A DNA stretch of 64,000 nt from Bacteroidia bacterium (lineage in GTDB: Bacteria > Bacteroidota > Bacteroidia > Flavobacteriales > Flavobacteriaceae). Shown here piece by piece: positions 41,611 to 51,121 of this stretch. The stretch covers positions 186,001 through 250,000 of the forward strand of contig JAUICK010000003.1 of NCBI GenBank assembly GCA_030427865.1, in the 5' to 3' direction. The notes beneath the pieces were generated by a model. It searched no databases and was not told the DNA's origin. It saw only the letters and a list, made by a program, of their open reading frames with translations. Positions within the stretch are counted from its first letter, which is position 1, and each line of letters begins with the position of its first letter. The translations under genes were made by a program, and so were the position numbers.

Positions 41611-43932
41611 TTGAATACCTATTTAGATTCTTTAAACGAAGCGCAAAAACAAGCTGTAATTCAGAAAGATGGCCCAATGATTATTATTGCGGGCGCAGGT
41701 TCTGGAAAGACAAGAGTATTAACCTACAGAATAGCGCATTTAATGCAGCAAGGTGTAGATGCTTTTAATATTTTGTCATTAACTTTTACCAATAAGGCTG
41801 CAAGAGAAATGAAAGAAAGAATTGCAGGAGTGGTAGGAGCTAGTGAAGCAAAAAATCTTTGGATGGGAACTTTTCACTCGGTTTTTGCAAGAATTTTACG
41901 CTCTGAAGCAGATAAACTAGGTTTTCCATCAAATTTTACCATTTATGATACCCAAGATTCAGTTCGTTTGATAACAGCGATTATCAAAGAAATGAATTTA
42001 GATAAAGAACGCTACAAACCCAAACAGATTTTAGGGCGAATTTCTTCTTTTAAAAACAGCTTAATTACAGTTAGAGCGTATTTTAATAATTCTGATTTAC
42101 AAGAAGCAGATTTACACGCAAGTAGACCAAAAGTTGGTGATATTTACGCAGCATATGTAGACAGATGTTTCAAGTCAGGAGCCATGGATTTTGACGATTT
42201 ATTGCTAAGAACCAATGAGTTATTGGCACGTTTTCCAGATGTTTTGGCAAAATACCAAGATAGGTTTAGATATATAATGGTAGATGAGTATCAAGATACA
42301 AATCACTCGCAATATATTATTGTAAGAGCTTTAGCAGATAAATTTGGTAATATTTGTGTGGTAGGAGATGATAGCCAAAGTATTTATAGTTTTAGAGGTG
42401 CAAATATTCAGAACATTTTAAATTTTCAGAAAGATTATCCTGATGTAAAAACTTTTAAGTTAGAGCAGAATTATCGTTCCACAAAAAATATCGTAAATGC
42501 TGCAAATTCTGTTATCGCAAAAAATAAAACCAAGTTAGATAAAGAGGTTTGGACTTCTAATGATGCTGGCGATTCCATAAATGTAATGCGTACAATTTCA
42601 GATGGAGAAGAAGGTCGATTTGTGGCACAATCTATTTGGGAAAATATGATGAATCATCAATTAAAACCAGATGATTTTTGTGTTTTGTACAGAACAAACT
42701 CACAATCGAGAGCTATTGAAGATGCCTTAAGAAAAAAGAATATCGATTATAAAATTTATGGCGGAATCTCTTTTTATCAGCGTAAAGAAATCAAAGATAT
42801 TTTATCGTATTTACGCATTTTAATTAATCCAAATGATGAAGAAGCACTGAAAAGAATCATCAATTATCCTGCAAGAGGAATTGGCGCAACCACTATAGAT
42901 AAGTTAACTATTGCTGCAAATCATTATAAAAAATCAATTTTTGAAATTATAAAATATATTGATAAAATCGATTTAAAAATAAATTCTGGAACAAAAAATA
43001 AACTTCAGAATTTTATGAATATGATTTTACGTTTGCAAATAGAATCGCAAACTAAAAATGCTTTTGAAATCGCAGAAATTGTAGTAAAACAAACACACCT
43101 CATCAAAGATTTAGAAAAAGATGGAACTCCAGAAGCAGTAAGTAAAGTAGAAAATGTTCAAGAATTGTTAAACGGAATTAAAGATTTTATTACTGATAAA
43201 ATTGAAGAAGGAGAAGATGCATCACTAACCTCATTTTTAGAAGATGTGGCTTTAGCAACAGATTTCGATGTCAAAAAAGAAGATGATAAGCCAACAGTGT
43301 CTTTAATGACCATTCATCAATCTAAAGGTTTAGAGTATTTGTACGTTTATATTGTTGGATTGGAAGAAAACTTATTTCCTTCTGCAATGAGTATGAATAC
43401 CAGAAGTGAGTTAGAAGAGGAGCGTAGATTATTTTATGTGGCTTTAACAAGAGCAGAAAAAGTGGCCTATTTGTCTTATGCACAAACACGTTACAGATGG
43501 GGGAAATTAGTAGATGCAGAACCCAGTCGTTTTTTAGAAGAAATAGACGATCAATTTTTATATTACATTACTCCAAAAGCTCCAGAACCCTCTGTTAACA
43601 GGTTTGTAGATAAAAGTATTTTTGATGATGCACCAAAAAAAATTCGTTTTCAGAAACCAATTCAGCGTAAAAAAATGGAGCGTGATTTGGTAAAAAAGAA
43701 AGAAATCATTATTCCTAAAAACTTAAAAAAAGTTTCACAAGCCACATCAAAAACCAATTTATTTGATGATAGTGTTGCTGTAGGTAATATTGTAGAGCAT
43801 AACAGATTTGGTGCAGGTGAAGTCATTGCCTTAGAAGGAAAAGGACCTAATAAAAAAGCGGAAATAAAGTTTAGTACAGTAGGGAAAAAGAAATTATTAT
43901 TACAATTTGCTAAATTAAAAGTAATTGGATAA
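41611..43932 (+). CDS. UvrD/PcrA-type ATP-dependent 3'-5' DNA helicase
   Basis: 773-residue superfamily 1A helicase. Motif I GAGSGKTRV, Ia TFTNKAAREMKERI, II VDEYQDTNHSQY, III GDDSQSIYSFRGANI, IV VLYRTNSQSRAIEDALR, V VSLMTIHQSKGLEY, VI EERRLFYVALTRAE. The C-terminal Tudor-like tail (GNIVEHNRFGAGEV) is the RNA polymerase-binding type known in PcrA/UvrD. It acts in nucleotide excision repair and in removing obstacles to replication. The start is TTG (TTGAATACC); no upstream ATG is in frame. Confidence 0.94.
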   Translation: MNTYLDSLNEAQKQAVIQKDGPMIIIAGAGSGKTRVLTYRIAHLMQQGVDAFNILSLTFTNKAAREMKERIAGVVGASEAKNLWMGTFHSVFARILRSEADKLGFPSNFTIYDTQDSVRLITAIIKEMNLDKERYKPKQILGRISSFKNSLITVRAYFNNSDLQEADLHASRPKVGDIYAAYVDRCFKSGAMDFDDLLLRTNELLARFPDVLAKYQDRFRYIMVDEYQDTNHSQYIIVRALADKFGNICVVGDDSQSIYSFRGANIQNILNFQKDYPDVKTFKLEQNYRSTKNIVNAANSVIAKNKTKLDKEVWTSNDAGDSINVMRTISDGEEGRFVAQSIWENMMNHQLKPDDFCVLYRTNSQSRAIEDALRKKNIDYKIYGGISFYQRKEIKDILSYLRILINPNDEEALKRIINYPARGIGATTIDKLTIAANHYKKSIFEIIKYIDKIDLKINSGTKNKLQNFMNMILRLQIESQTKNAFEIAEIVVKQTHLIKDLEKDGTPEAVSKVENVQELLNGIKDFITDKIEEGEDASLTSFLEDVALATDFDVKKEDDKPTVSLMTIHQSKGLEYLYVYIVGLEENLFPSAMSMNTRSELEEERRLFYVALTRAEKVAYLSYAQTRYRWGKLVDAEPSRFLEEIDDQFLYYITPKAPEPSVNRFVDKSIFDDAPKKIRFQKPIQRKKMERDLVKKKEIIIPKNLKKVSQATSKTNLFDDSVAVGNIVEHNRFGAGEVIALEGKGPNKKAEIKFSTVGKKKLLLQFAKLKVIG

Positions 43933-44072
43933 TTAATTACAAAATCATCATTACTAATTCGTAATTATTAATTATTTTGCAACGTTAAATAGCTACAAAA
44001 ATAAGTTGTCAGTTCAAGTATTTTTATCACAGAATAAAAAGCTTTTAGAACACACTTCACAAAAACAAATAA

Positions 44073-44720
44073 ATGACATTCGATTTAGAATACAATTCAG
44101 AAAGACCGTTAATGATTATCCCAGAATACGGCAGACATATTCAAAAACTAGTAGACCATTGTGTTGCTTTAGAAACTAAAGAAGAACGCGATAAAATGGC
44201 AAAAGCCATTGTAGATGTTATGGGGAATTTACAACCCCATTTACGAGATGTACCCGATTTTAAGCATAAACTTTGGGATCAATTGTATATCATGTCAGAT
44301 TTTAAATTAGATGCAAATTCACCTTATCCGCAACCATCTAAAGAAGAATTGCAAGAAAAACCAGAAGCTTTAGCCTACCCAAAATCAGCATCAAGATATC
44401 GTTATTATGGAAACAACATTCAAACTATGATAGATGTTGCTTTGAGTTGGGAAGAAGGTGAAAAAAGAGAAGCTTTGGTATTTACAATAGCCAACCATAT
44501 GAAAAAGTGTTACTTAAATTGGAATAAAGACACCGTAGATGATGCAGTAATTTTTAATCATTTATATGATTTGTCTGATGGAAAATTAGATTTAAGAAAT
44601 ACAGAAGAAGAATTGACAGATAGTAAAAATCTATTGAAAAAAAGAAACTCGCAAGGTCAAAATCATTCCAAAAGTAATCACAAGAAACAACATCATAATA
44701 AAAACAGAAAAAGATATTAG
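44073..44720 (+). CDS. DUF4290 family protein
   Basis: 215 residues with the Bacteroidota-specific signature LEYNSERPLMIIPEYGRHIQ and MIDVALSWEEGEKREALV. The tail is rich in Lys, His and Asn (SKSNHKKQHHNKNRKRY). Function unknown. The family is repeatedly found directly upstream of murA, as here (3-bp gap), hinting at a role near cell-wall synthesis. Confidence 0.9.
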   Translation: MTFDLEYNSERPLMIIPEYGRHIQKLVDHCVALETKEERDKMAKAIVDVMGNLQPHLRDVPDFKHKLWDQLYIMSDFKLDANSPYPQPSKEELQEKPEALAYPKSASRYRYYGNNIQTMIDVALSWEEGEKREALVFTIANHMKKCYLNWNKDTVDDAVIFNHLYDLSDGKLDLRNTEEELTDSKNLLKKRNSQGQNHSKSNHKKQHHNKNRKRY

Positions 44721-44723
44721 TCA

Positions 44724-46034
44724 ATGGCATCATTTAAAATTGAAGGTGGTCATAAATTAAACGGAACAATAACACCACAAGGAGCAAAAAACGAAGTTTT
44801 ACAAATATTATGTGCGGTTTTACTAACTCCAGAAAGAGTTGTTGTAAATAATGTTCCAGATATAATTGATGTTAATAAACTCATTTTTATTTTAGGTGAA
44901 TTAGGAGTTAAAGTCGAAAAATTGAGTGCTAATTCTTATGCCTTTCAAGCAGATGAAATTGATTTACCCTATTTAGAATCCGATGATTTTAAACGTGATG
45001 GAAGCTCGTTAAGAGGTTCTATTATGATCGTTGGACCATTATTAGCTCGTTTTGGCAGAGGATATATTCCACGTCCAGGGGGAGACAAAATTGGTCGTAG
45101 ACGTTTAGATACACATTTCGAAGGTTTTATTAGACTTGGCGCTAAATTTAGATACAATAAAGAAGAAAAGTTTTATGGTGTAGAAGCAGATGAACTTTTC
45201 GGAACAGATATGTTATTAGATGAGGCTTCTGTTACAGGAACTGCAAACATTATTATGGCAGCAGTCTTAGCAACAGGCACAACAACAATTTACAATGCTG
45301 CTTGCGAACCTTACATTCAACAATTGTGTAAAATGTTAAATGCTATGGGGGCAAAAATTGAAGGTGTAGGTTCTAATTTGTTAAAAATAACAGGTGTTGA
45401 TGCTCTAAGTGGATGTGAGCACACAGTTTTACCGGATATGATTGAAATTGGTTCTTGGATTGGTGTAGCAGTTATGACACAATCAGAACTAACCATCAAG
45501 AACGTAAGTTGGGAGAATTTAGGTCAAATACCCAATGTGTTCAGAAAATTAGGAATTCAGCTAGAAAAAAGAGGTGATGATATTTACATTCCCGAACAAA
45601 ATTCATACGAAATTCAAAACTATATAGATGGCTCTGTTTTAACAGTTGCAGATGCACCTTGGCCAGGTTTTACTCCAGATTTATTAAGTATTGTTTTGGT
45701 CATTGCTACTCAAGCAAAAGGAACGGTTTTAATTCATCAAAAAATGTTTGAAAGCCGCTTATTTTTTGTCGATAAATTGATTGATATGGGTGCTAAAGTA
45801 ATTTTATGTGATCCACATAGAGCAACCGTAATTGGGCATAATTTCCAGAGTCAATTAAAAGCAACTAAAATGACTTCTCCAGACATTAGAGCAGGTATTT
45901 CTCTTTTAATTGCAGCACTTTCTGCCAACGGAACAAGTATCATTAATAATATAGAACAAATAGACAGAGGTTACGAAAATATCGAAGCACGATTAAAATC
46001 TATTGGTGCCAAAATTGAAAGAATAAACGATTAA
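44724..46034 (+). CDS. murA: UDP-N-acetylglucosamine 1-carboxyvinyltransferase with Cys-to-Asp active site
   Basis: 436 residues; first committed step of peptidoglycan synthesis, adding enolpyruvate from PEP to UDP-GlcNAc. GAKNEVLQIL at the N-terminus, RGSIMIVGPLLARFG, and DLRAG-like PDIRAGISLLIAALSA. The catalytic loop reads RPGGDKIGRRRLDTHFEG, so the position normally held by Cys (GGCxIG) is Asp. Enzymes with Asp here stay active but resist fosfomycin (known from mycobacteria and chlamydiae). Probably cotranscribed with the DUF4290 gene. Confidence 0.95.
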   Translation: MASFKIEGGHKLNGTITPQGAKNEVLQILCAVLLTPERVVVNNVPDIIDVNKLIFILGELGVKVEKLSANSYAFQADEIDLPYLESDDFKRDGSSLRGSIMIVGPLLARFGRGYIPRPGGDKIGRRRLDTHFEGFIRLGAKFRYNKEEKFYGVEADELFGTDMLLDEASVTGTANIIMAAVLATGTTTIYNAACEPYIQQLCKMLNAMGAKIEGVGSNLLKITGVDALSGCEHTVLPDMIEIGSWIGVAVMTQSELTIKNVSWENLGQIPNVFRKLGIQLEKRGDDIYIPEQNSYEIQNYIDGSVLTVADAPWPGFTPDLLSIVLVIATQAKGTVLIHQKMFESRLFFVDKLIDMGAKVILCDPHRATVIGHNFQSQLKATKMTSPDIRAGISLLIAALSANGTSIINNIEQIDRGYENIEARLKSIGAKIERIND

Positions 46035-46155
46035 TTTTTTTAGAAGCTGTTTCCTGCTTTCGCTACTCGCTTTTTGTTTTTACAAACAAAAGAGCTCAAA
46101 CAAACCGCTCAATCAGGGCTAAACAATTTGCCAGCTTAAAGAAAATAGAAATTAA
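46035..46155. other. murA-grpE spacer with a probable intergenic repeat relic
   Basis: Contains GAAGCTGTTTCCTGC and CGCTTTTTGTTTTTACAAAC..GAGCTC..CCGCTCAATCAGGGC, which looks like a decayed copy of a repeated intergenic element. No intact palindrome or open frame was seen. Confidence 0.35.
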
Positions 46156-46183
46156 AATAGTGTCAGTTTGACACTATTTTTTT
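46156..46183 (+). terminator. hairpin with T-run between murA and grpE
   Basis: AATAGTGTCA / TGACACTATT form a perfect 10-bp stem with loop GTT, then a T-run. It could end murA transcription. Because it sits 60-80 bp ahead of a heat-shock gene, it might also be an operator. Confidence 0.7.
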
Positions 46184-46184
46184 A

Positions 46185-46200
46185 TTGGCAACATTTTTGC
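46185..46200 (+). promoter_or_regulatory. sigma-54-like -24/-12 element ahead of grpE
   Basis: TTGGCAACATTTTTGC has GG and GC separated by exactly 10 bases, the sigma-54 spacing, about 36 bp before the grpE ATG. It also forms the inverted repeat ATTGGCA / TGCCAAT. A match by chance is possible. Confidence 0.35.
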
Positions 46201-46235
46201 CAATAAATTGTGTACAATTTAACGATTACAAAGAA

Positions 46236-46784
46236 ATGAGTAAGAAAGAAAATATAAAAGAAGAAGAAATAATAAACGAGCAAGAAACTGTGCAAGTAGA
46301 AGAAAATCAAGAGATTGAAGAAGTTGTAGAGAAAGAAGAACCTACTGCAGAAGAATTAATTCAAGCAGAAAAAGATAAATTTTTACGTTTATTTGCTGAG
46401 TTCGAAAATTATAAAAAAAGAACCTCTCGAGAAAGAATAGAATTATTTAAAACAGCAGGACAAGAATTAATGACATCTTTACTGCCAATTGTAGATGATT
46501 TCGAAAGAGCACTGACACATATAGAAGAAGACAAAGAAGCAGAAGAATTAAGAAAAGGTGTGTTATTAATTTACAACAAGTTTTACAATACATTAGAGCA
46601 AAAAGGATTATCTAAATTAGAAGTAAAACAAGGTGATGCTTTTGATGCAGAAATTCATGAAGCAATTACACAAATCCCTGCTCCTTCAAAAGATTTAAAA
46701 GGAAAAGTAATAGATTGTGTAGAAAAAGGATACAAATTAGGAGATAAAATTATTCGTTACCCAAAAGTGGTAATAGGACAGTAA
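46236..46784 (+). CDS. grpE: nucleotide exchange factor GrpE
   Basis: 182 residues from the ATG at 46236 (MSKKENIKEEE); an open frame further upstream uses a TTG and is not favoured. A disordered acidic N-terminus is followed by the long helix with FLRLFAEFENYKKRTSRERI. The beta-head has the signature GDAFDAEIHEAITQ and VIDCVEKGYKLGDKIIRYPKVVIG. It releases ADP from DnaK. dnaJ follows after 84 bp, and the space is filled by a palindromic repeat. Confidence 0.95.
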   Translation: MSKKENIKEEEIINEQETVQVEENQEIEEVVEKEEPTAEELIQAEKDKFLRLFAEFENYKKRTSRERIELFKTAGQELMTSLLPIVDDFERALTHIEEDKEAEELRKGVLLIYNKFYNTLEQKGLSKLEVKQGDAFDAEIHEAITQIPAPSKDLKGKVIDCVEKGYKLGDKIIRYPKVVIGQ

Positions 46785-46790
46785 GTTCCT

Positions 46791-46856
46791 GTCATTCCTG
46801 TAAATGCAGGAATCTCATCATAAATAAAAAATAGGTTCCTGTTTTACAGGAATGAC
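46791..46856. repeat. palindromic repeat between grpE and dnaJ
   Basis: GTCATTCCTGTAAATGCAGG (46791-46810) pairs with TTCCTGTTTTACAGGAATGAC (46836-46856; split here as TTCCTG and ACAGGAATGAC). It belongs to the common GTCATTCCTG...CAGGAATGAC intergenic type and sits inside a chaperone operon, where it could lower dnaJ expression relative to grpE. Confidence 0.8.
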
Positions 46857-46868
46857 AATGAAAACAAA

Positions 46869-47999
46869 ATGGCAAAACAAGATTTTTACGAAATATTAGG
46901 TATATCTAAATCAGCATCTCAAGCTGAAATCAAAAAAGCCTATAGAAAAATGGCTATTAAATATCATCCAGATAAAAATCCTGGAGATAAAACAGCTGAA
47001 GAAAATTTTAAAAAGGCAGCAGAGGCTTACGAAGTTTTGAGTGATGAAAACAAAAAAGCACGTTACGATCAATATGGTCATGCTGCTTTTGATGGCCCTC
47101 AAGGTGGAGGAGGTTTTGGTGGAGGCATGAACATGGATGACATTTTTAGCCAGTTTGGAGATATTTTTGGCGGTGGCGGTTTCGGCGGTGGCTTTGGAGG
47201 TTTTGGTGGTGCAAGTCAACGTCAAGCAAGAGTTAAAGGAAGTAATATGCGTATTCGTGTAAAACTAACTTTAGAAGAAATTGCCAAAGGAATTGAGAAA
47301 AAAGTAAAAGTTCGTAGAAAAGTACAAGCAGATGGCGTAACTTATAAAACTTGTACAACTTGTAATGGTTCTGGTCAGCAAATGCGTGTAACAAATACCA
47401 TTTTAGGTAGAATGCAAACAGCAACTACCTGTGGAACATGTTCTGGAGCAGGTGAAATTATGAGTAGTAAACCTAATGGTGCAGATGCACAAGGTCTAAT
47501 AATAAAAGAAGAAACAGTTTCTATTAATATTCCTGCTGGTGTTACAGAAGGTGTTCAATTAAAAGTAGGAGGTAAGGGTAATGAAGCTCCTGGTAAAAAC
47601 TCGATTGCTGGAGATTTGTTAGTGTTAATTGAAGAAATTCCTCATGAAAATTTAAAAAGAGAAGGAACTAACATTCACTACGATTTATATATTAATTTTT
47701 CTGAAGCTGTTTTGGGTACTAGTAAAGAAGTAGAAACGGTAACAGGTAAAGTAAAGATAAAAATTGAAGCAGGAACACAATCTGGAAAAATTTTAAGGCT
47801 CAAAGGAAAAGGTTTACCAAGCATAGAACGTTATGGAACAGGCGATTTCTTGATACATATTAACGTCTGGACACCACAAGAATTAAATAAAGAGCAAAGA
47901 CAATTCTTTGAAAAAATGTCTGAAAATGAAAACTTTACACCAACACCAAACAAATCAGACAAATCATTTTTTGAAAAAGTAAAAGACATGTTTTCATAA
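46869..47999 (+). CDS. dnaJ: chaperone DnaJ with reduced zinc-binding region
   Basis: 376 residues. J domain with HPD (IKYHPDKNPGD, residues about 30-40), Gly/Phe-rich linker (GGGGFGGGMNM ...), then the cysteine region and two C-terminal beta-barrels. Canonical DnaJ has four CxxCxGxG repeats. Here only two are present (CTTCNGSG and CGTCSGAG), with 19 residues between them. This shortened form is what I expect of flavobacterial DnaJ. It delivers substrates to DnaK and stimulates its ATPase. Confidence 0.94.
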   Translation: MAKQDFYEILGISKSASQAEIKKAYRKMAIKYHPDKNPGDKTAEENFKKAAEAYEVLSDENKKARYDQYGHAAFDGPQGGGGFGGGMNMDDIFSQFGDIFGGGGFGGGFGGFGGASQRQARVKGSNMRIRVKLTLEEIAKGIEKKVKVRRKVQADGVTYKTCTTCNGSGQQMRVTNTILGRMQTATTCGTCSGAGEIMSSKPNGADAQGLIIKEETVSINIPAGVTEGVQLKVGGKGNEAPGKNSIAGDLLVLIEEIPHENLKREGTNIHYDLYINFSEAVLGTSKEVETVTGKVKIKIEAGTQSGKILRLKGKGLPSIERYGTGDFLIHINVWTPQELNKEQRQFFEKMSENENFTPTPNKSDKSFFEKVKDMFS

Positions 48000-48049
48000 A
48001 CTTATGTTAAGAAATATATAAATCTGAGTTTTTTTTTAAAAAAATGTTT

Positions 48050-48076
48050 TTTGTAAGATTATTTAATTTATATTTG
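48050..48076 (+). promoter_or_regulatory. promoter upstream of the candidate small RNA
   Basis: TATATTTG at 48069-48076 matches the -7 consensus. A TTTG at 48050-48053 sits 15 bp upstream, shorter than the usual spacer. Confidence 0.5.
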
Positions 48077-48080
48077 TAGA

Positions 48081-48156
48081 GTTGTTGATTTAATCAGCAA
48101 CACTTTTTCTTTTTCATAGCAATTTTTCCCACTCAAATTTTGAGTGGGTTTTTTTT
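48081..48156 (+). ncRNA. candidate small RNA between dnaJ and rnpB
   Basis: About 76 nt beginning at GTTGTTGATT, which pairs with AATCAGCAAC to form a 5' hairpin. A pyrimidine-rich single-stranded stretch (CTTTTTCTTTTTCATAGC) follows, then a strong terminator CCCACTCA / TGAGTGGG with eight T residues. It has its own -7 box and no open frame. Whether it is an independent sRNA or the 3' end of the dnaJ transcript cannot be settled from sequence. Confidence 0.5.
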
Positions 48157-48157
48157 A
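48128..48157 (+). terminator. strong intrinsic terminator
   Basis: CCCACTCAA / TTGAGTGGG stem followed by a run of eight T residues, ahead of the RNase P RNA gene. Confidence 0.88.
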
Positions 48158-48189
48158 TAAAAAAAGATTGGTATAAATTAATATAGAAA

Positions 48190-48480
48190 TAGCAGACTTA
48201 TCTTATCGACTTGTTTTGCAAGTAGGAAAGTCCGGACACCAAAGAGTACGCATAGCGGATAACATCCGTCCAACGTGAGTTGAGGACCAGTGCAACAGAA
48301 AGAATGTACAGTTAGGCTGTAGTGAAACCAGGTAAACTCTATGCGGTGCAATGCCATGTATATTAGAGCTTAAGAGTTACTCGCTCGATTCTAAAGGGTA
48401 GGCAGATAGATTCTAAGAGTAATTTTAGAACTAGATAAATGATAAGACTAGACAGAATTCGGCTTATTAGTCTGCTTTTT
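48190..48480 (+). ncRNA. rnpB: RNase P RNA (M1-type ribozyme)
   Basis: Conserved P4/J elements are visible in order: AGGAAAGTCCGGAC (about 48221), GTGCAACAGAAAGAA, GTGAAACCAGGTAAACTC, and near the 3' end AGATAAATGATAAGAC..GACAGAATTCGGCTTA. The 5' AGCAGACT and 3' AGTCTGCT pair as the terminal P1 helix, followed by T residues. It is the catalytic RNA that matures tRNA 5' ends. Confidence 0.95.
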
Positions 48481-48663
48481 CTATAATTTTACGAAATCTT
48501 TAAAATAAATTAAAAAAAGAGTCTTTTTATTGATTTAAATTCATGTTTTTTTAAAATAACTTTTTTTTATTCATTAATTAGTGCTATCTATTATTTATCT
48601 TTTAAAATTCAGTTAAATAACTTAAATTTGTGCTACAAAAAATTATCTTAAAACAAATATAAT
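48481..48663. promoter_or_regulatory. AT-rich aconitase upstream region with -7 box
   Basis: Very AT-rich. TAAATTTG at 48623-48630, about 34 bp ahead of the aconitase ATG, matches TAnnTTTG. The -33 region is weak (TATCTTT near 48596-48602). Nothing else was recognised. Confidence 0.5.
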
Positions 48664-50931
48664 ATGGCTTTTGATATTGACATGATCAAACAAGTGTATT
48701 CTAACGTTGTAGAACGTGTGGATGCTGCCCGTAACATTACAGGGAAACCTTTAACATTGGCAGAAAAGATTTTGTATTCGCATTTATGGGATGGTAATCC
48801 TACAAAAGCCTTTACAAGGGGTAAAGACTATGTAGATTTTGCTCCAGATAGAATTGCATTACAAGATGCAACTGCACAAATGGCTTTGCTACAATTTATG
48901 CAAGCAGGTAAAAGTAAAGTGGCAGTACCTACAACTACACATTGTGATCATTTAATTCAAGCAAAAAATGGAGCAACTTCAGACTTACAATCTGCCTTAA
49001 ATACTTCTAACGAAGTTTTTAACTTCTTAGAATCAGTTTCAAATAAATACGGTTTAGGATTTTGGAAACCAGGGGCAGGTATTATTCATCAAGTAGTTTT
49101 AGAAAATTATGCTTTTCCTGGAGGAATGATGATAGGTACAGATTCTCATACAGTTAACGCTGGTGGTTTAGGTATGGTTGCCATAGGAGTTGGTGGTGCA
49201 GATGCGGTAGATGTTATGGCAGGTATGGCTTGGGAATTAAAGTTTCCTAAATTAATAGGTGTAAAATTAACAGGAAAACTTTCTGGTTGGACTGCACCAA
49301 AAGATGTTATTTTAAAAGTTGCAGACATTCTAACTGTTAAAGGAGGAACTGGTGCAATTGTTGAATATTTTGGACCTGGTGCTACAGCAATGTCTTGTAC
49401 CGGTAAAGGAACTATTTGTAACATGGGAGCAGAAATTGGAGCAACAACATCTACATTTGGTTACGACGAATCTATGGAGCGTTATTTGCGTGCTACAGAT
49501 AGAGACGATGTAGCGGATGCTGCTAATAAAGTAAAAGACTATTTAACTGGTGATGCAGAAGTATATGCTAATCCTGAACAGTATTTTGACCAAGTTATTG
49601 AGATTAACCTTTCAGAGTTAAGCCCTTTATTAAACGGACCTTTTACACCAGATTTATCTACAAAAGCAGGTTCAGATATGACAAAAGCTGCTAATGACAA
49701 TGATTGGCCTTTAAAAGTTGAATGGGGATTAATAGGTTCTTGTACCAATTCTTCTTACGAAGATTTATCACGAGCAGCATCAATTGCACAACAAGCCATA
49801 GACAAAGGTTTAAAGACCAAAGCAGAGTTTGGTATCAACCCTGGTTCAGAAAAAGTAAGATATACTGCAGATAGAGATGGAATTTTAGGTGTATTTGAAA
49901 AATTAGATGCCAAAATTTTTACAAACGCTTGTGGCCCTTGTATTGGTCAATGGGCAAGGTATTCAGATCCTGCTAACGCACCAAAAAACTCTATAATTCA
50001 TTCTTTTAACAGAAATTTTGCAAAACGTGCAGATGGTAACCCAAATACGCACGCATTTGTAGCTTCACCAGAAATGGTTGCAGCTGTTGCTATTGCTGGT
50101 CGTTTGGATTTTAATCCAATTACAGATAAATTAATCAACGAAAAAGGAGAAGAAGTAATGTTAGATGAGCCAACAGGATGGGAACTACCTCCAAAAGGTT
50201 TTGAAGTAAAAGACGATGGATATTTAGCTCCTGAAGAAGATGGAAGTCATGTGAAAGTTGCTGTAAAAGAAGATTCAGAAAGGTTACAATTATTACAGCC
50301 TTTTACTCCATTAGGAAATACTATTAATGGTGCTAAATTATTAATTAAAGCTTTTGGGAAATGTACTACAGATCATATTTCTATGGCAGGACCATGGTTA
50401 CGTTTTAGAGGGCATTTAGATAATATAGCAAATAATACATTAATAGGTGCTGTTAATGCATTTAATAAGAAAACAAATTTTGTTAAAAATCAACTAACAG
50501 GAGAATATGATGCAGTACCTGCAACACAAAGAGCATATAAAAAAGCAGGAATAAAAACTATAGTTGTTGGAGACCATAATTATGGAGAAGGCTCTTCTAG
50601 AGAACATGCAGCAATGCAACCAAGACATTTAGGAGTTGCAGCTGTTTTAGTAAAGTCTTTTGCAAGAATTCATGAAACAAACCTAAAAAAACAAGGAATG
50701 TTAGGTTTAACATTTGAAAATGAAACCGATTACGATTTAATTCAAGAAGATGACACTTTTAACTTTTTAGATTTAAACGAGTTTGCTCCTGGAAAACCTT
50801 TAAAAATAGAGGTAGTTCATGCAGATGGAAGTAAAGATATAATCTTAGCAAACCATACGTATAATCAAGGTCAAATAGATTGGTATAATGAAGGTTCTGC
50901 ATTAAATTTAATTAAAAAGCAAAACGCTTAA
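48664..50931 (+). CDS. acn: aconitate hydratase
   Basis: 755-residue [4Fe-4S] enzyme of the TCA cycle interconverting citrate and isocitrate. Of the mitochondrial-like type. Cluster-ligand cysteines are in [11 protein letters not shown] (about residue 360) and [12 protein letters not shown] (about 422-425). Other motifs are [23 protein letters not shown], and C-terminal swivel domain [20 protein letters not shown]. Single gene between its own promoter and a clean terminator. Confidence 0.95.
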   Translation: MAFDIDMIKQVYSNVVERVDAARNITGKPLTLAEKILYSHLWDGNPTKAFTRGKDYVDFAPDRIALQDATAQMALLQFMQAGKSKVAVPTTTHCDHLIQAKNGATSDLQSALNTSNEVFNFLESVSNKYGLGFWKPGAGIIHQVVLENYAFPGGMMIGTDSHTVNAGGLGMVAIGVGGADAVDVMAGMAWELKFPKLIGVKLTGKLSGWTAPKDVILKVADILTVKGGTGAIVEYFGPGATAMSCTGKGTICNMGAEIGATTSTFGYDESMERYLRATDRDDVADAANKVKDYLTGDAEVYANPEQYFDQVIEINLSELSPLLNGPFTPDLSTKAGSDMTKAANDNDWPLKVEWGLIGSCTNSSYEDLSRAASIAQQAIDKGLKTKAEFGINPGSEKVRYTADRDGILGVFEKLDAKIFTNACGPCIGQWARYSDPANAPKNSIIHSFNRNFAKRADGNPNTHAFVASPEMVAAVAIAGRLDFNPITDKLINEKGEEVMLDEPTGWELPPKGFEVKDDGYLAPEEDGSHVKVAVKEDSERLQLLQPFTPLGNTINGAKLLIKAFGKCTTDHISMAGPWLRFRGHLDNIANNTLIGAVNAFNKKTNFVKNQLTGEYDAVPATQRAYKKAGIKTIVVGDHNYGEGSSREHAAMQPRHLGVAAVLVKSFARIHETNLKKQGMLGLTFENETDYDLIQEDDTFNFLDLNEFAPGKPLKIEVVHADGSKDIILANHTYNQGQIDWYNEGSALNLIKKQNA

Positions 50932-50953
50932 TACTTCTATACGTTATATTTTT

Positions 50954-50984
50954 AACTCTCGAAGAAATTCGAGAGTTTTTTTTG
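50954..50984 (+). terminator. intrinsic terminator after aconitase
   Basis: AACTCTCGAA / TTCGAGAGTT perfect 10-bp stem, GAAA tetraloop, eight or more T residues. Confidence 0.93.
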
Positions 50985-51121
50985 GTAGACATTTACTAAT
51001 TTCTATAAAGCAAAATTGTTTAATAATTATTGATGCAAAAAAAGAAGGTATATTATATTTTTTTGTAAGTTATTAAAAGTATTGTAGACTCTTAGAATAG
51101 TTAATCTATAAATTATTTTTT

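Noticed and set aside
46185..46235. TTG at 46185 as start of grpE
   Set aside because: It would place the promoter-like palindrome inside the gene; the ATG at 46236 gives the expected N-terminus.
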